Notes under the pieces: generated by a model | The model's input: only the letters and a program-made list of their open reading frames with translations | The model's database searches: none | What the model was told of the DNA's origin: nothing | From: Echeneis naucrates | Lineage: Eukaryota > Chordata > Actinopteri > Carangiformes > Echeneidae | Assembly: GCF_900963305.1 (NCBI RefSeq) | Contig: NC_042514.1 | Location: 18,628,029 to 18,692,028 of the forward strand | Direction of reading: 5' to 3' | Length of the DNA: 64,000 nucleotides | Made by a program: the position numbers and the translations under genes | In this document: piece after piece, positions 1 to 8,401 of the stretch | Position numbering within the stretch: the stretch's first letter is position 1 | Layout of the letters: each line of letters begins with the position of its first letter

Positions 1-337
1 TCCGTTAACATATAAAGCTCTTAATGGCTGAGCTCCATCACGTCTCAGAGAGCTCATAGTTCCTTACTGTCTTATTAGGCCACTCCACTCTCTAGGTGGA
101 GGTTAACTTGTGGTTCCTAGAGTCTTCAAGAAGAAATCTGGAGGCGGCTCTTTCAGTTAACAGGCTCCTCTTCCATGGAACCAACTTCCAGTATCGTTTT
201 GGGGGGCGGACTCTTACGCAAATTTCAAGATCAGGCTGAAAACTTTCTTATATGACAGAGCTTATAGTTAAAAAGTTAAAGTCCTCTACTCTTTAGCTAT
301 GCTACTATAGGCCTAGGCTGCTGGGGGAAGGACTGAG

Positions 338-374
<37 letters not shown>

Positions 375-584
375 GTTTCTCCCAGTTCTAAGCATTTGTA
401 CTGCATTTACTAACCATGTTTTCCCGAAGTCTGTCTCTCCCAGCTCCCCTCCTCACTCCCTGTCCTCATCCTGCAAGTGGTGACTCATCGCCATACCATG
501 TTCCTGCAAGGCCTAGACCTCTAGACCTGCTCTTCATGTAAAGTACCTTTATGTCACTTTGTTATGATTTGGCGCAATACAAAG
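1..584 (+). mobile_element. L2/CR1-type LINE, 3' end
   Basis: This is the 3' end of a non-LTR retrotransposon: the last part of the reverse-transcriptase ORF, then the 3' UTR. Translated pieces such as YKALNG and the GLG end after the FLYDRAYS-like stretch fit the L2/CR1 group of fish. The UTR holds a CT microsatellite at about 341-372. The element ends with the tail TGTAAAGTACCTTTATG...GGCGCAATACAAA near 538-584, which resembles known L2 tails. The 5' part lies outside the window. A longer copy of the same element is at 19,811-21,255. Confidence 0.8.
341..372. repeat. (CT)n microsatellite in the LINE 3' UTR
   Basis: About 16 CT units lie within the LINE 3' UTR. The matching copy at about 20,957-21,010 is interrupted and has a different length. 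Confidence 0.95.
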
Positions 585-739
585 ACCTGCCCCTCATGTA
601 ATTTTACTACGAAAATTGAAGCAGCTGAGAATGCAAGGCAAGAACCAAAAACATCGCTAAAGCCAATTTTTCTAATTGAATTAAGAGGTATGCCTTAACT
701 AAAAAGAGATGCTGATTTATTTCCAATTGACAGCAAACA

Positions 740-812
740 TGTTTCCACCCAGTTTCGAACTGGGGACCTTTTGCGTGTTAGGCGAACGTGATGACCACTA
801 CACTACGGAAAC
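740..812 (-). tRNA. tRNA-Val (AAC)
   Basis: This is a valine tRNA, which decodes GUN codons in translation and is transcribed by RNA polymerase III from internal boxes A and B. Read on the minus strand it has acceptor GTTTCCG paired with TGGAAAC (one G-U), box A TAGTGTAGTGG, a D arm closing GTG with CAC, loop CTAACAC giving anticodon AAC, T stem CCCAG/CTGGG with loop TTCGAAA, and discriminator A. The anticodon stem has one C-A mismatch. The body is 73 bp with no intron and no encoded CCA. The next array member starts 226 bp away at 966. The 30,589 gene is its copy. Confidence 0.85.
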
Positions 813-965
813 CTGCACGGGTCACTGGCTTCCCCTTGACGATGAAATGCCAGCGTTACTCCAGCAATTACACAAACAAACAGCTGAGGCCAATTCTCTA
901 AACTAAATCAGAGGTAGCAATAACCAAACACACAGGTCCGGCTTGTGTAGAGCCGACAGCAAATC

Positions 966-1038
966 TGTTTCTGCCCAGGTTCGAACTGGGGATCTTTCGC
1001 GTGTAAGGCGAACGTGATGACAACTACACTACAGAAAC
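966..1038 (-). tRNA. tRNA-Val (TAC)
   Basis: Anticodon TAC sits in the same body as the AAC and CAC genes. The acceptor is fully paired and the T loop is TTCGAAC. One of the two D-loop guanines of box A is replaced by T, so activity is less certain. The equivalent position at 30,815 carries CAC instead. Confidence 0.75.
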
Positions 1039-1381
1039 CTGAGCACAAGCTGCTCTGCCCCTTCTGTCAGGTTTAAACCACCTAGAACATGATGAAACAG
1101 GGAAGAAAGACAAAGGACAACAGCGCTCATTTTTACTTGCAAGGAGAACAGACAGAGATATGTTCAGTTACATTCTCTAACTGCTCTGACGTATCTCTTC
1201 CGTTCTCCCCTCTTTATTTCCTTAGGGTGGTCCCTAGTTTGTATGATCTCAAGTCCTGTAAGAAAAACACAAGTTTCTGCATTCCTGCAGGGTTAGTAAA
1301 AGTACAAAAGATACTCATGAGAAGTCTTGAAGTAAAGTATCAGCTGATCTCTCTACCTTTGTAAAGAAACACATAAAGTTC
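1039..1381. repeat. Array spacer type X
   Basis: This tRNA-free spacer recurs at 10,911, 12,255, 30,888, 41,275, 42,623, 55,899 and 57,247. It contains a pyrimidine tract ending in TTAG near 1,226 and a CCTGTAAGA motif near 1,257 on the plus strand, which look like splice signals. I see no coding family in it. Confidence 0.7.
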
Positions 1382-1454
1382 TGTTTCTGCCCAGTTTCGA
1401 ACTGTGGACCTTTCGCTTGTGAGGCTAACGTGATGACCACAACACTACAGAAAC
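1382..1454 (-). tRNA. tRNA-Val (CAC), degenerate
   Basis: Anticodon CAC. The acceptor pairs fully, but there is one mismatch each in the anticodon and T stems, and the conserved A of box A is T. It is probably weak or dead. Confidence 0.6.
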
Positions 1455-1632
1455 CAGCACAGGCGAGCCCTTTCCCCTTGATGATGAAATGCCATCGCTA
1501 ATACGAAAATTGAAGCAACTGAGAATTCAAGGCAGGAACCAAAAACATCGCGAAAGCCAATTCTCTAATTGAATTAAGAGGTATGCAGTAACTAAAAAGA
1601 AATGCTGCTCTGTTTCCAGCTGACAGCAAACA

Positions 1633-1665
1633 TGTTTCCGCTCAGTTTCGAACTGGGGACCTTTC
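1633..1665 (-). pseudogene. tRNA-Val 3' half fused to LINE
   Basis: Only the 3' half remains: acceptor 3' strand, T arm and variable loop. At the 3' side of the anticodon stem the sequence switches to LINE. Confidence 0.85.
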
Positions 1666-2015
1666 ACCACAGAGAAATGCTATCTAATCATAATCAGCCT
1701 GGATGGCATTATGTTGGCTTCCAGCTCCACTGTTAGAAACCTTGGTGGAACCTTTGACCAGGACATGTCCTTTGTCCCTCACATAAAAGAAGTCAGTAGG
1801 GCAGCTTTGTTCCACCTGAGAAACATCAGGAAAATCAGAGACATCCTCTCTCAGGATGATGCAGAAAAACTCGTCCATGCATTTGTAACTTTCAGGCTGG
1901 ACTACTGTAACTCGTTACTATCTAGATGTCCAAACAAATCTCTGAAAGGCCTCTAGACCTGCTCTTCATGTAAAGTACCTTTATGTCACGTTGTTATGAT
2001 TTGGCGCAATACAAA
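1666..2015 (+). mobile_element. L2-type LINE fragment (RT C-terminal part plus tail)
   Basis: The fragment encodes a stretch with SSSTVRNLGGTFDQDMSF and LDYCNSLLSRCPNKSLKGL, typical of the C-terminal part of L2/CR1 reverse-transcriptase ORFs. It then jumps to the LINE 3' tail ending ATACAAA, so an internal LINE segment is missing. Copies are at 3,970, 22,265, 33,020, 34,910, 40,471, 49,531 and 55,095, each fused to a tRNA 3' half. Confidence 0.8.
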
Positions 2016-2171
2016 GACCTGCCCCTCATGTAATTTTACTACGAAAATTGAAGCAGCTGAGAATGCAAGGCAAGAACCAAAAACATCGCTAAAGCCAATT
2101 TTTCAAATTGAATTAAGAGTTATGCCTTAACTAAAAAGAGATGCTGATTTATTTCCAATTGACAGCAAACA

Positions 2172-2244
2172 TGTTTCCGCCCAGTTTCGAACTGGGGACC
2201 TTTCGCGTGTTAGGCGAACGTGATGACCACTACACTACAGAAAC
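2172..2244 (-). tRNA. tRNA-Val (AAC)
   Basis: Acceptor GTTTCTG/CGGAAAC pairs with one U-G. All other stems close and the discriminator is A. Confidence 0.9.
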
Positions 2245-2393
2245 CTGCACTGGTCACTGCCTTCCCCTTGACAATGAAATGCCATCGTTACTACAGCAAT
2301 TACACAAACAGCTGAAGCCAATTCTCTAATCTAAATCAGAGGTAGCAATAACCAAACACACAGGTCCGGCTTGTGTAGAGCCGACAGCAAATC

Positions 2394-2410
2394 TGTTTCT
2401 GCCCAGGTTC
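2394..2410 (-). pseudogene. tRNA-Val 3' end fragment
   Basis: About 17 bp of acceptor and T arm remain, then the sequence jumps into the middle of spacer X. This is a deletion junction that removed the rest of a TAC-type gene. Confidence 0.75.
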
Positions 2411-2562
2411 TGCCCTAGTTTGTATGATCTCAAGTCCTGTAAGAAAAACACAAGTTTCTGCATTCCTGCAGGGTTAGTAAAAGTACAAAAGATACTCATG
2501 AGAAGTCTTGAAGTAAAGTATCAGCTGATCTCTCTACCTTTGTAAAGAAACACATAAAGTTC

Positions 2563-2591
2563 TGTTTCTGCCCAGTTTCGAACTGTGGACC
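2563..2591 (-). pseudogene. tRNA-Val 3' part fused to CRE module
   Basis: The acceptor 3' strand and T arm, of the kind seen at 1,382, end abruptly at a junction with the CRE/AATAAA module. Confidence 0.8.
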
Positions 2592-2755
2592 TACATCCTG
2601 AAGCCTGGGCCAGAGTTGTCTGCCTGTTTGGAAATGGCGCCATGACCCCAGGATCCACCCCTAGGGTATGGTTCTGAGTTTGAAGAGGAGGGCATTTGCT
2701 AGACGCCAGCGCCCTCATCAGGGTTCCCCAATGACGTCACACAGGTAATAAAGAA
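2592..2755. repeat. CRE/AATAAA module, truncated
   Basis: This is one of about 29 copies of an unclassified module. It carries a full palindromic TGACGTCA at 2,732-2,739 followed by GGTAATAAAG. Its origin is unknown; a retroviral LTR remnant is one possibility. It ends early here, as at 31,615. Confidence 0.65.
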
Positions 2756-2797
2756 GCTCTCTTGCATTTTTTCCATATTAAGAGCCAACAGCAAATC

Positions 2798-2870
2798 TGT
2801 TTCTGCCCAGGTTCGAACTGGGGACCTTTCGCGTGTGAGGCGAACGTGATGACCACTACACTACAGAAAC
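2798..2870 (-). tRNA. tRNA-Val (CAC)
   Basis: Every stem closes: acceptor GTTTCTG/CAGAAAC 7 of 7, anticodon stem TTCGC/GCGAA 5 of 5, T stem 5 of 5. Discriminator A. A T-run (AATTTTTTCC region on the opposite strand) is not directly adjacent. Confidence 0.92.
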
Positions 2871-3006
2871 CTGCCACGGGCACGCCCTTCCCATTGACGA
2901 TAAAATGCCATCGTTACTTCAAATATTGAAGTCGCTGAGAATGTAAGCAACGCATCAAAAACATCGCGAAAGCAAATGCTCTAATCGAATTAAGAGGTAT
3001 GCCTTC

Positions 3007-3143
3007 ACTTCGCTACTTGGACCAATCCTCTTTACGCTTCATCTGCTTCCTCTAGGCAACATTATCATGACATCAGACATGTCTTGAACACATACAAGTC
3101 TGGATGACCCATAATTTTTTTACTCCTTAATTCTGACAAAACT
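3007..3143 (+). mobile_element. L2-type LINE fragment (after the GPILF motif)
   Basis: The stretch resembles LLGPILFTLHLLPLGNII followed by the DMS...THTS region seen in the longer copy at 20,060-20,200. The segment where a YADD box is expected is absent. Copies are at 32,066 and 33,957. Confidence 0.7.
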
Positions 3144-3685
3144 GACATGCCATTGTTACTACAAACATTACAGAAAGTGAGAATGCAAGTGATGCACCAA
3201 AAGCATAGTTGAAGCCAATTCTCCAAACTAATTCTGAGGTAGGCCTGACCTAATACACACATCCTACTCTCCTGCATTAATTCCATAATCAGAGTCCACA
3301 ACAAATCTGGGTAGTTTTCCAACCCAGCGCTGGTTAAATAGTGGACCGACTAAACGTTGGGTTAACTTCACCAAACAAACTGGGTCTGTTCATTCAACCC
3401 AGGAAGATGGGTTGTTAAAATATCCCTAATATGGCTTATATTGACTATAATACTGGATTAATTTCACCCCACTAATGGGATGTTATTATTGTTTTGTTGC
3501 TCCACCAGCAACAAAATTATCAAAATTGAAAAATTATCAAAAAAAGTATAGATTTCTCTGGCACAACTGATGGTCATCAGTTTAACTACACATGATCATA
3601 CTCACACCAGGTCTAGCATTTTCTTGTACATCTTATTGACTATCTGACCTCTCTGCCTTTGTTAAGAAAGAAAAAAATTAAGTTC
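3144..3685. repeat. Spacer with AACCCA-rich MITE-like element
   Basis: About 3,320-3,420 holds palindromic pairs such as AACCCAGCGCTGGTT and repeated TGGGTT/AACCCA blocks, the style of short fish DNA transposons. The remainder is AT-rich with no recognised feature. Copies are at 32,205 and 34,094. Confidence 0.6.
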
Positions 3686-3758
3686 TGTTTTTGCCCAGTT
3701 TCGAACTGGGGACCTTTCGCGTATTAGGCGAACGTGATGACCACTATACTACAGAAAC
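3686..3758 (-). tRNA. Valine-body tRNA with AAT (Ile) anticodon
   Basis: The anticodon loop reads CTAATAC, so positions 34-36 are AAT, which would decode isoleucine AUU. The anticodon and T stems close perfectly. The acceptor has one C-A mismatch and the D stem one mismatch. Poly-A on the plus strand just before 3,686 gives a Pol III T-run terminator. Charging identity is unknown. Confidence 0.75.
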
Positions 3759-3936
3759 CTGCACAGGCCGGCCCCTTCCCCTTGATGATGAAAAGCCATC
3801 GTTACTACGAAAATTTAAGCAACTGAGAATGCAAGGCAAGAACCAAAAACATCGCGAAAGCCAATTCTCTAATTGAATTAAGAGGTATGCAGTAACTAAA
3901 AAGAAATGCTGCTCTGTTTCCAGCTGACAGCAAACA

Positions 3937-3969
3937 TGTTTCCGCCCAGTTTCGAACTGGGGACCTTTC
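3937..3969 (-). pseudogene. tRNA-Val 3' half fused to LINE
   Basis: It has the same junction as at 1,633, with an intact T arm and a GTTTCCG acceptor strand. Confidence 0.85.
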
Positions 3970-4319
3970 ACCACAGAGAAATGCTATCTAATCATAATCA
4001 GCCTGGATGGCATTATGTTGGCTTCCAGCTCCACTGTTAGAAACCTTGGTGGAACCTTTGACCAGGACATGTCCTTTGTCCCTCACATAAAAGAAGTCAG
4101 TAGGGCAGCTTTGTTCCACCTGAGAAACATCAGGAAAATCAGAGACATCCTCTCTCAGGATGATGCAGAAAAACTCGTCCATGCATTTTAACTTTCAGGC
4201 TGGACTACTGTAACTCGTTACTATCTAGATGTCCAAACAAATCTCTGAAAGGCCTCTAGACCTGCTCTTCATGTAAAGTACCTTTATGTCACGTTGTTAT
4301 GATTTGGCGCAATACAAAG
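3970..4319 (+). mobile_element. L2-type LINE fragment plus tail
   Basis: This copies the 1,666 fragment, with one base lost after the GCATTT of the HAF codons, which shifts the frame. Confidence 0.8.
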
Positions 4320-4474
4320 ACCTGCTCCTCATGTAATTTTACTACGAAAATTGAAGCAGCTGAGAATGCAAGGCAAGAACCAAAAACATCGCTAAAGGCA
4401 ATTCTTTAATCGAATAAAGAGGTATGCATTAACTGGAAAAAAGACGCTGATTTATTTCCAGCTGACAGCAAAGA

Positions 4475-4547
4475 TGTTTCCGCCCAGTTTCGAACTGGGG
4501 ACCTTTCACGTGTTAGGCGAACGTGATGACCACTACATTACTGAAAA
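4475..4547 (-). tRNA. tRNA-Val (AAC), aberrant 5' end
   Basis: The anticodon stem closes with one G-U. The 5' strand of the acceptor reads TTTTCAG, so the first pair and one further pair are lost. Confidence 0.6.
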
Positions 4548-4767
4548 CTGAATGCAAGCGGCTCCGCCCCTTCCAATCTAATGATTTCTGACGTGAACAG
4601 GTACTTACATAAAAGCTGCATTTGCTCTTCCAGTTGCATCACCGAAATTTGGTCTTCCTTAGAATAGATGCAGATACTGGCAGGTATATTCAATAAAAGT
4701 CTTGAAGTTAAGCTTCAGCTGACCTCTGACCTCTCTGCCTTTGTTGAAAAAGAATTACAGAAAATAC

Positions 4768-4840
4768 TGTTCCTGCCCAGTTTCGAACTGGGGACCTTCC
4801 GCGTGTGAGGCGAACGTGATGACCACTACACTACAGAAAC
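4768..4840 (-). tRNA. tRNA-Val (CAC)
   Basis: Acceptor GTTTCTG/CAGGAAC pairs with one U-G. A TTTTC terminator lies within 10 bp downstream. The gene at 4,958 starts 190 bp away. Confidence 0.9.
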
Positions 4841-4957
4841 TTGTACAGGACACCCTCTTCCCCTTGATGATGAAATGCCATCGTTAATACGAAAATTGAA
4901 GCAACTGAGAATGCAAGGCAGGAACCAAAAACATCTGTTTCCAGCTGACAGCAAACA

Positions 4958-5030
4958 TGTTTCCGCCCAGTTTCGAACTGGGGACCTTTCCCGTGTTAGG
5001 CGAACGTGATGACCACTACACTACGGAAAC
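4958..5030 (-). tRNA. tRNA-Val (AAC)
   Basis: The acceptor is fully paired GTTTCCG/CGGAAAC. The anticodon stem has one G-G mismatch. There is no close T-run downstream. Confidence 0.85.
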
Positions 5031-5090
5031 CCGCAGAGGTTACCTCCTTCCGCTTATCAAGAAATGCCATCGTTACTACTGTTGTGATGG

Positions 5091-5987
5091 CCTCCCACGT
5101 GCTCTGAAAAGAACAATAGAGAGGCCTCCATCCTGAAGCCTGGGCCAGAGTTGTCTGCCTGTTTGGAAATGGCGCCATGACCCCAGGATCCACCCCTAGG
5201 GTGTGGTTCTGAGTTTGAACAGGAGGGCATTTGCTAGACACCAGCGCCCTCAGCAGGGATCCCCGATGACGTCACACAGGTAATAAAGACACTCCATGGC
5301 TCTTGATCTTCGCTTTTTCCCAGTGCCCCGGTTGTGGGAGAGAGCTTTCCCAGCTTTTGTCTGGACCTCTCCAATGATATTCTAATTGCTTCAGACAATG
5401 GATCAGCCTCCATACTTCTCCTTTTGGATCTTAGTGCTGCTTTCGACACCATAGATCATAATATTTTACTACAGAGACTGGAACATGAAATTGGGATTAA
5501 AGGAACTGCAATAAGGTGGTTCAAATCCTATTTATCAGATAGACATCAGTTTGTTCATGTTCACAACAGCTCCTCCTCATGCAATGCAGTCAGTTATGGA
5601 GTCCCACAGGTTTGGGTACTTGGACCAATCGTCTTTACGCTTCATCTAGGCACCAAATGCCATCTTTACTACCGCAATTACACAATGAATTGACCAAACA
5701 AACAGCTGAAGCCAACATTTTCTTTTCTAATTCAGAGGTAGCACTTACCAAATACACAGGTCATACTCGCTCCACGGCTCTCGATCTTCGCTGTTTCCCA
5801 GTGCCCCGGTTGTGGGAGAGAGCTGTTCCAGCTTTCGTCTGGACCTCTGATTGTTGCATCACCGAAATTTGCTCTTCCTGCTAATAGACGCAGATACTGG
5901 CAGGTCTACTCACGAGAAGTCTTGAAGTGAAGCATCAGCTGATCTCGGACCTCTCTGCCGTTGTTGAAAAAGAATAACTGAAAAAAC
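5091..5987 (+). mobile_element. Mosaic block: CRE module, L2 RT fragment, module-tail copy
   Basis: 5,091-5,360 is the CRE module with TGACGTCA at 5,267-5,274 and AATAAA next to it. 5,361-5,655 encodes an L2-type RT core with [15 protein letters not shown] and [18 protein letters not shown], ending at GVPQVWVLGPIVF where the family usually has GVPQGSVLGP. About 5,770-5,860 repeats the module end (CGATCTTCGCTGTTTCCCAG), then array spacer resumes. Related blocks: 12,990, 23,383, 25,946, 29,617, 39,011, 43,358, 53,635 and 57,983. Confidence 0.75.
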
Positions 5988-6060
5988 AGTTTCTGCCCAG
6001 TTTCGAACTGGGGACCTTTCGCGTGTGAGGCGAACGTGATGACCACTACACTACAGAAAC
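5988..6060 (-). tRNA. tRNA-Val (CAC)
   Basis: All stems are fully paired. The discriminator is U rather than A. A run of six T lies directly downstream. Confidence 0.9.
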
Positions 6061-6177
6061 CTGCACAGGCCAGCCCCTTCCCCTTGATGATGAAATGCCA
6101 TCGTTAATATGAAAATTGAAGCAACTGAGAATGCAAGGCAGGAACCAAAAACATCTGTTTCCAGTTGACAGCAAACA

Positions 6178-6250
6178 TGTTTCCGCCCAGTTTCGAACTG
6201 GGGACCTTTCGCGTGTTAGGCGAACGTGATGACCACTACACTACGGAAAC
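6178..6250 (-). tRNA. tRNA-Val (AAC)
   Basis: All stems are fully paired (GTTTCCG/CGGAAAC) and the discriminator is A. This is a good reference copy. Confidence 0.93.
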
Positions 6251-6310
6251 CCGCACAGATCACCTCCTTCCGCTTATCAAGAAATGCCATCATTACCACT
6301 GTTGCGATAG

Positions 6311-6579
6311 CCTCCCACGTGCTCTGAAAAGAACAATCGAGAATCCTACATCCTGAAGCCTGGGCCAGAGTTGTCTACCTGTTTGAAAATGGCGCCATGA
6401 CCCCAGGATCCACCCCTAGGGTATGGTTTTGAGTTTGAACAGGAGGGCATTTGCCAAACGCCAGCGCCCTCAGCAGGGATCCCCAATGACGTCACACAGG
6501 TAATAAAAACGCTTCATGGCTCTTGATCTTCGCTTTTTCCCAGTGCCCCAGTTGTGGTAGAGAGCTGTCCCAGCTTTCG
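6311..6579. repeat. CRE/AATAAA module
   Basis: TGACGTCA lies at 6,487-6,494. The module runs straight into a retrovirus-like pol fragment. Confidence 0.7.
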
Positions 6580-7039
6580 AGTAGCAGCAGCGGTGTCCCT
6601 GACACCAGAACAATTGCAGTGGTATCAGATGTCGGAAGAGGCCGTCCCACAAGTGTCTCTGGCTTTACATCCTAAACATCAGGTTAAAGAATTGGGTGGG
6701 ATGGTAAAACTAGCATTAGCACAGGATGATTGGGTTATCACGGACATTCGCGGAGTACTTTATTCGGCTAGAGCCAACATATACTCAATTCAAGTAGAAG
6801 CCGTAGATAGCTCAGTTCTGGAGGAGGCCCAGGTCTCCCGGTTTCAGGGTCTATCATTGACTCTCTACCAGAGTCCCTATGGGCGCAGGGCCCAACAGAA
6901 GTGCGACTGGTGCAATGTGAACCATTAACTTTTGAGGTGAACACCTCTGATCCAGTGTGGATCAATCAGTACCCCCACAAGCCCCAAGCAGAGGAGGGCA
7001 TCGCAGACACCATTCAGGGCCTCATATCACAGGGCGTAT
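6580..7039 (+). mobile_element. Fossil retrovirus-like pol fragment
   Basis: This is a short piece of an old gamma/epsilon-like endogenous retrovirus of fish, covering the region just before and at the start of reverse transcriptase. It is recognised by the motif NQYPHKP...GIADTIQGLISQGV, which resembles the opening of retroviral RT. LTRs, gag, most of pol and env are not seen. It is a broken remnant carried ten times in this window by array duplication. Confidence 0.65.
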
Positions 7040-7086
7040 GATCTCTGACCTCTCTGCCGTTGTTGAAAAAGAATAACTGAAAACAC

Positions 7087-7159
7087 AGTTTCTGCCCAGT
7101 TTCGAACTGGGGACCTTTCGCGTGTGAGGCGAACGTGATGACCACTACACTACAGAAAC
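7087..7159 (-). tRNA. tRNA-Val (CAC)
   Basis: All stems are fully paired. The discriminator is U and a TTTTC terminator lies downstream. Confidence 0.9.
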
Positions 7160-7220
7160 ACGTACAGGACACCCTCTTCCCCTTGATGATGAAATGCCAT
7201 CGTTACTACTGTTGTGATCG

Positions 7221-7324
7221 CCTCCCACATGCTCTGAAAAGAACAATAGAGAGGCCTACATCCTGAAGCCTGGGCCAGAGTTGTCTGCCTGTTTGAAAAT
7301 GGCGCCGTGACCCCAGGATCCACC
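7221..7324. repeat. CRE module, first part only
   Basis: The module stops at CCAGGATCCACC, before its CRE, where the Harbinger passenger begins. Confidence 0.6.
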
Positions 7325-7413
7325 AGTTTGAGAGAGAGCAAGAAAGACCTTACAAGGTTGTATGAGCAACACCGACGGCTGTCCAGGTGGAAGGAAGCAA
7401 GACTTGGTATCAC

Positions 7414-7770
7414 CTAAATCACTGCACCAAAAAGGTTCCGAAAGACAAAAAGGGCATTATAAAACTGAGAGAGAACGATGAGGAGAATGACTGTGTGGTG
7501 CAAACTAGTGACAAGCACTCTCTTGTTAATGTCACTAGGCTGCCAAGTGTCCAAGCTCTCCTTAACTGCACAGGCTTCTCTCGATGCCCTGTTTCCTCCT
7601 ATTTTTCTCACTGGTGCCATGCATTTCCCGAAGTCCTCTGCCTCTTCCAGCAGCCACACTGTTTCAGTTGGGGCAAGGAGGAAATTGTGCAGGATGCATG
7701 CTGCCATCACAAGCGTGTCCACGTGCAGTTCCCAGGCAATTTTGGAAGTTCCACTTCGCCCAGAAGCGTT
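7414..7770 (-). pseudogene. Harbinger transposase, C-terminal fragment
   Basis: Translation on the minus strand gives ELHVDTLVMAACILHNFLL and later GGNRASREACAVKESL, the usual end of a DDE_Tnp_4 (Harbinger) nuclease. The upstream catalytic residues are not present. The overlapping plus-strand frame of similar length matches nothing I recognise and is taken as a shadow. Confidence 0.65.
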
Positions 7771-8059
7771 GTGCTACCTCAATCATGTCTTTCCTTTTGC
7801 CCCACCTAAACCCGAGAAGGTCTGACTGAAATTCTTCTTTTTCTTTAATTATATAACATTATTGATTGTAATATCTTTACATTCTATGTGCAAAGTTCCA
7901 ATGAGGTAATAGATCATTCTTGTGTCTGTGACACCAATGTTGTTTGTGTTTGTTTTGTATTTCGAAAAGCAACGTGAGCGCTGCTTTTGCAGAGGAGAGA
8001 TCTTCTACAAAAGTGTCGGCATGTGCCTCTGTTGATCTGGCTCTGCCCACTGCATCAGT

Positions 8060-8401
8060 GTGACGGTCTGTTTCTCCCGCTCCAAGCCTATCTATAGCAC
8101 AGACTGTTTCCGTAGCAGAGTCTGTACTGGGGCCGACTACATCTGGCGAGAGATACAGGCCCCACAGGTCCTGGAGCCCAAGAGAGAGGTGGGGGCTTGC
8201 ACCAGCCCAAGAAGGAGCCACAGACAACAGCAGACCTCTGATTTGGAAGACCGTCTTTTATCAATTCTAGAAGAGCCAAATATGAAACCTGACAGTAAGC
8301 TCGATGAGTGTTATCACTTCTCACTGAGCCTCATCCCACAACTGGACCAAAACAGGAGGCGGCAGGCAATAATTGGCATTTTAACTTGCTGCATGACATA
8401 G
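8060..8401 (+). pseudogene. Harbinger BESS-type accessory protein, C-terminal fragment
   Basis: The last 50 residues contain DLEDRLLSILEEP and ECYHFSLSLIPQLDQNRRRQ, which match the BESS motif at the end of MADF/Myb-like Harbinger accessory proteins. Those proteins bind DNA and bring the transposase to the element. The N-terminal MADF part is missing. A 116-codon antisense frame at 7,877-8,227 is considered a shadow. Confidence 0.55.

Noticed and set aside
2141-2329. Plus-strand frames of 60-100 codons with PPSFELGTF...GERDDHYTTET
   Set aside because: They are antisense translations of the tRNA bodies, and they recur wherever a tRNA lies.
6580-7039. A complete endogenous retrovirus
   Set aside because: Only a short pol piece is present. 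No LTR pair, gag or env was seen.
7414-7722. A domesticated Harbinger-derived host gene
   Set aside because: Only the C-terminal end remains and the catalytic part is missing.
7478-7825. Plus-strand frames of 115-140 codons over the Harbinger region
   Set aside because: They lie opposite the transposase end, which has the recognisable family motifs. The plus-strand frames match nothing.
7877-8227. 116-codon minus-strand frame seen in all four Harbinger copies
   Set aside because: It is antisense to the BESS-type end, and its conservation follows from recent duplication.
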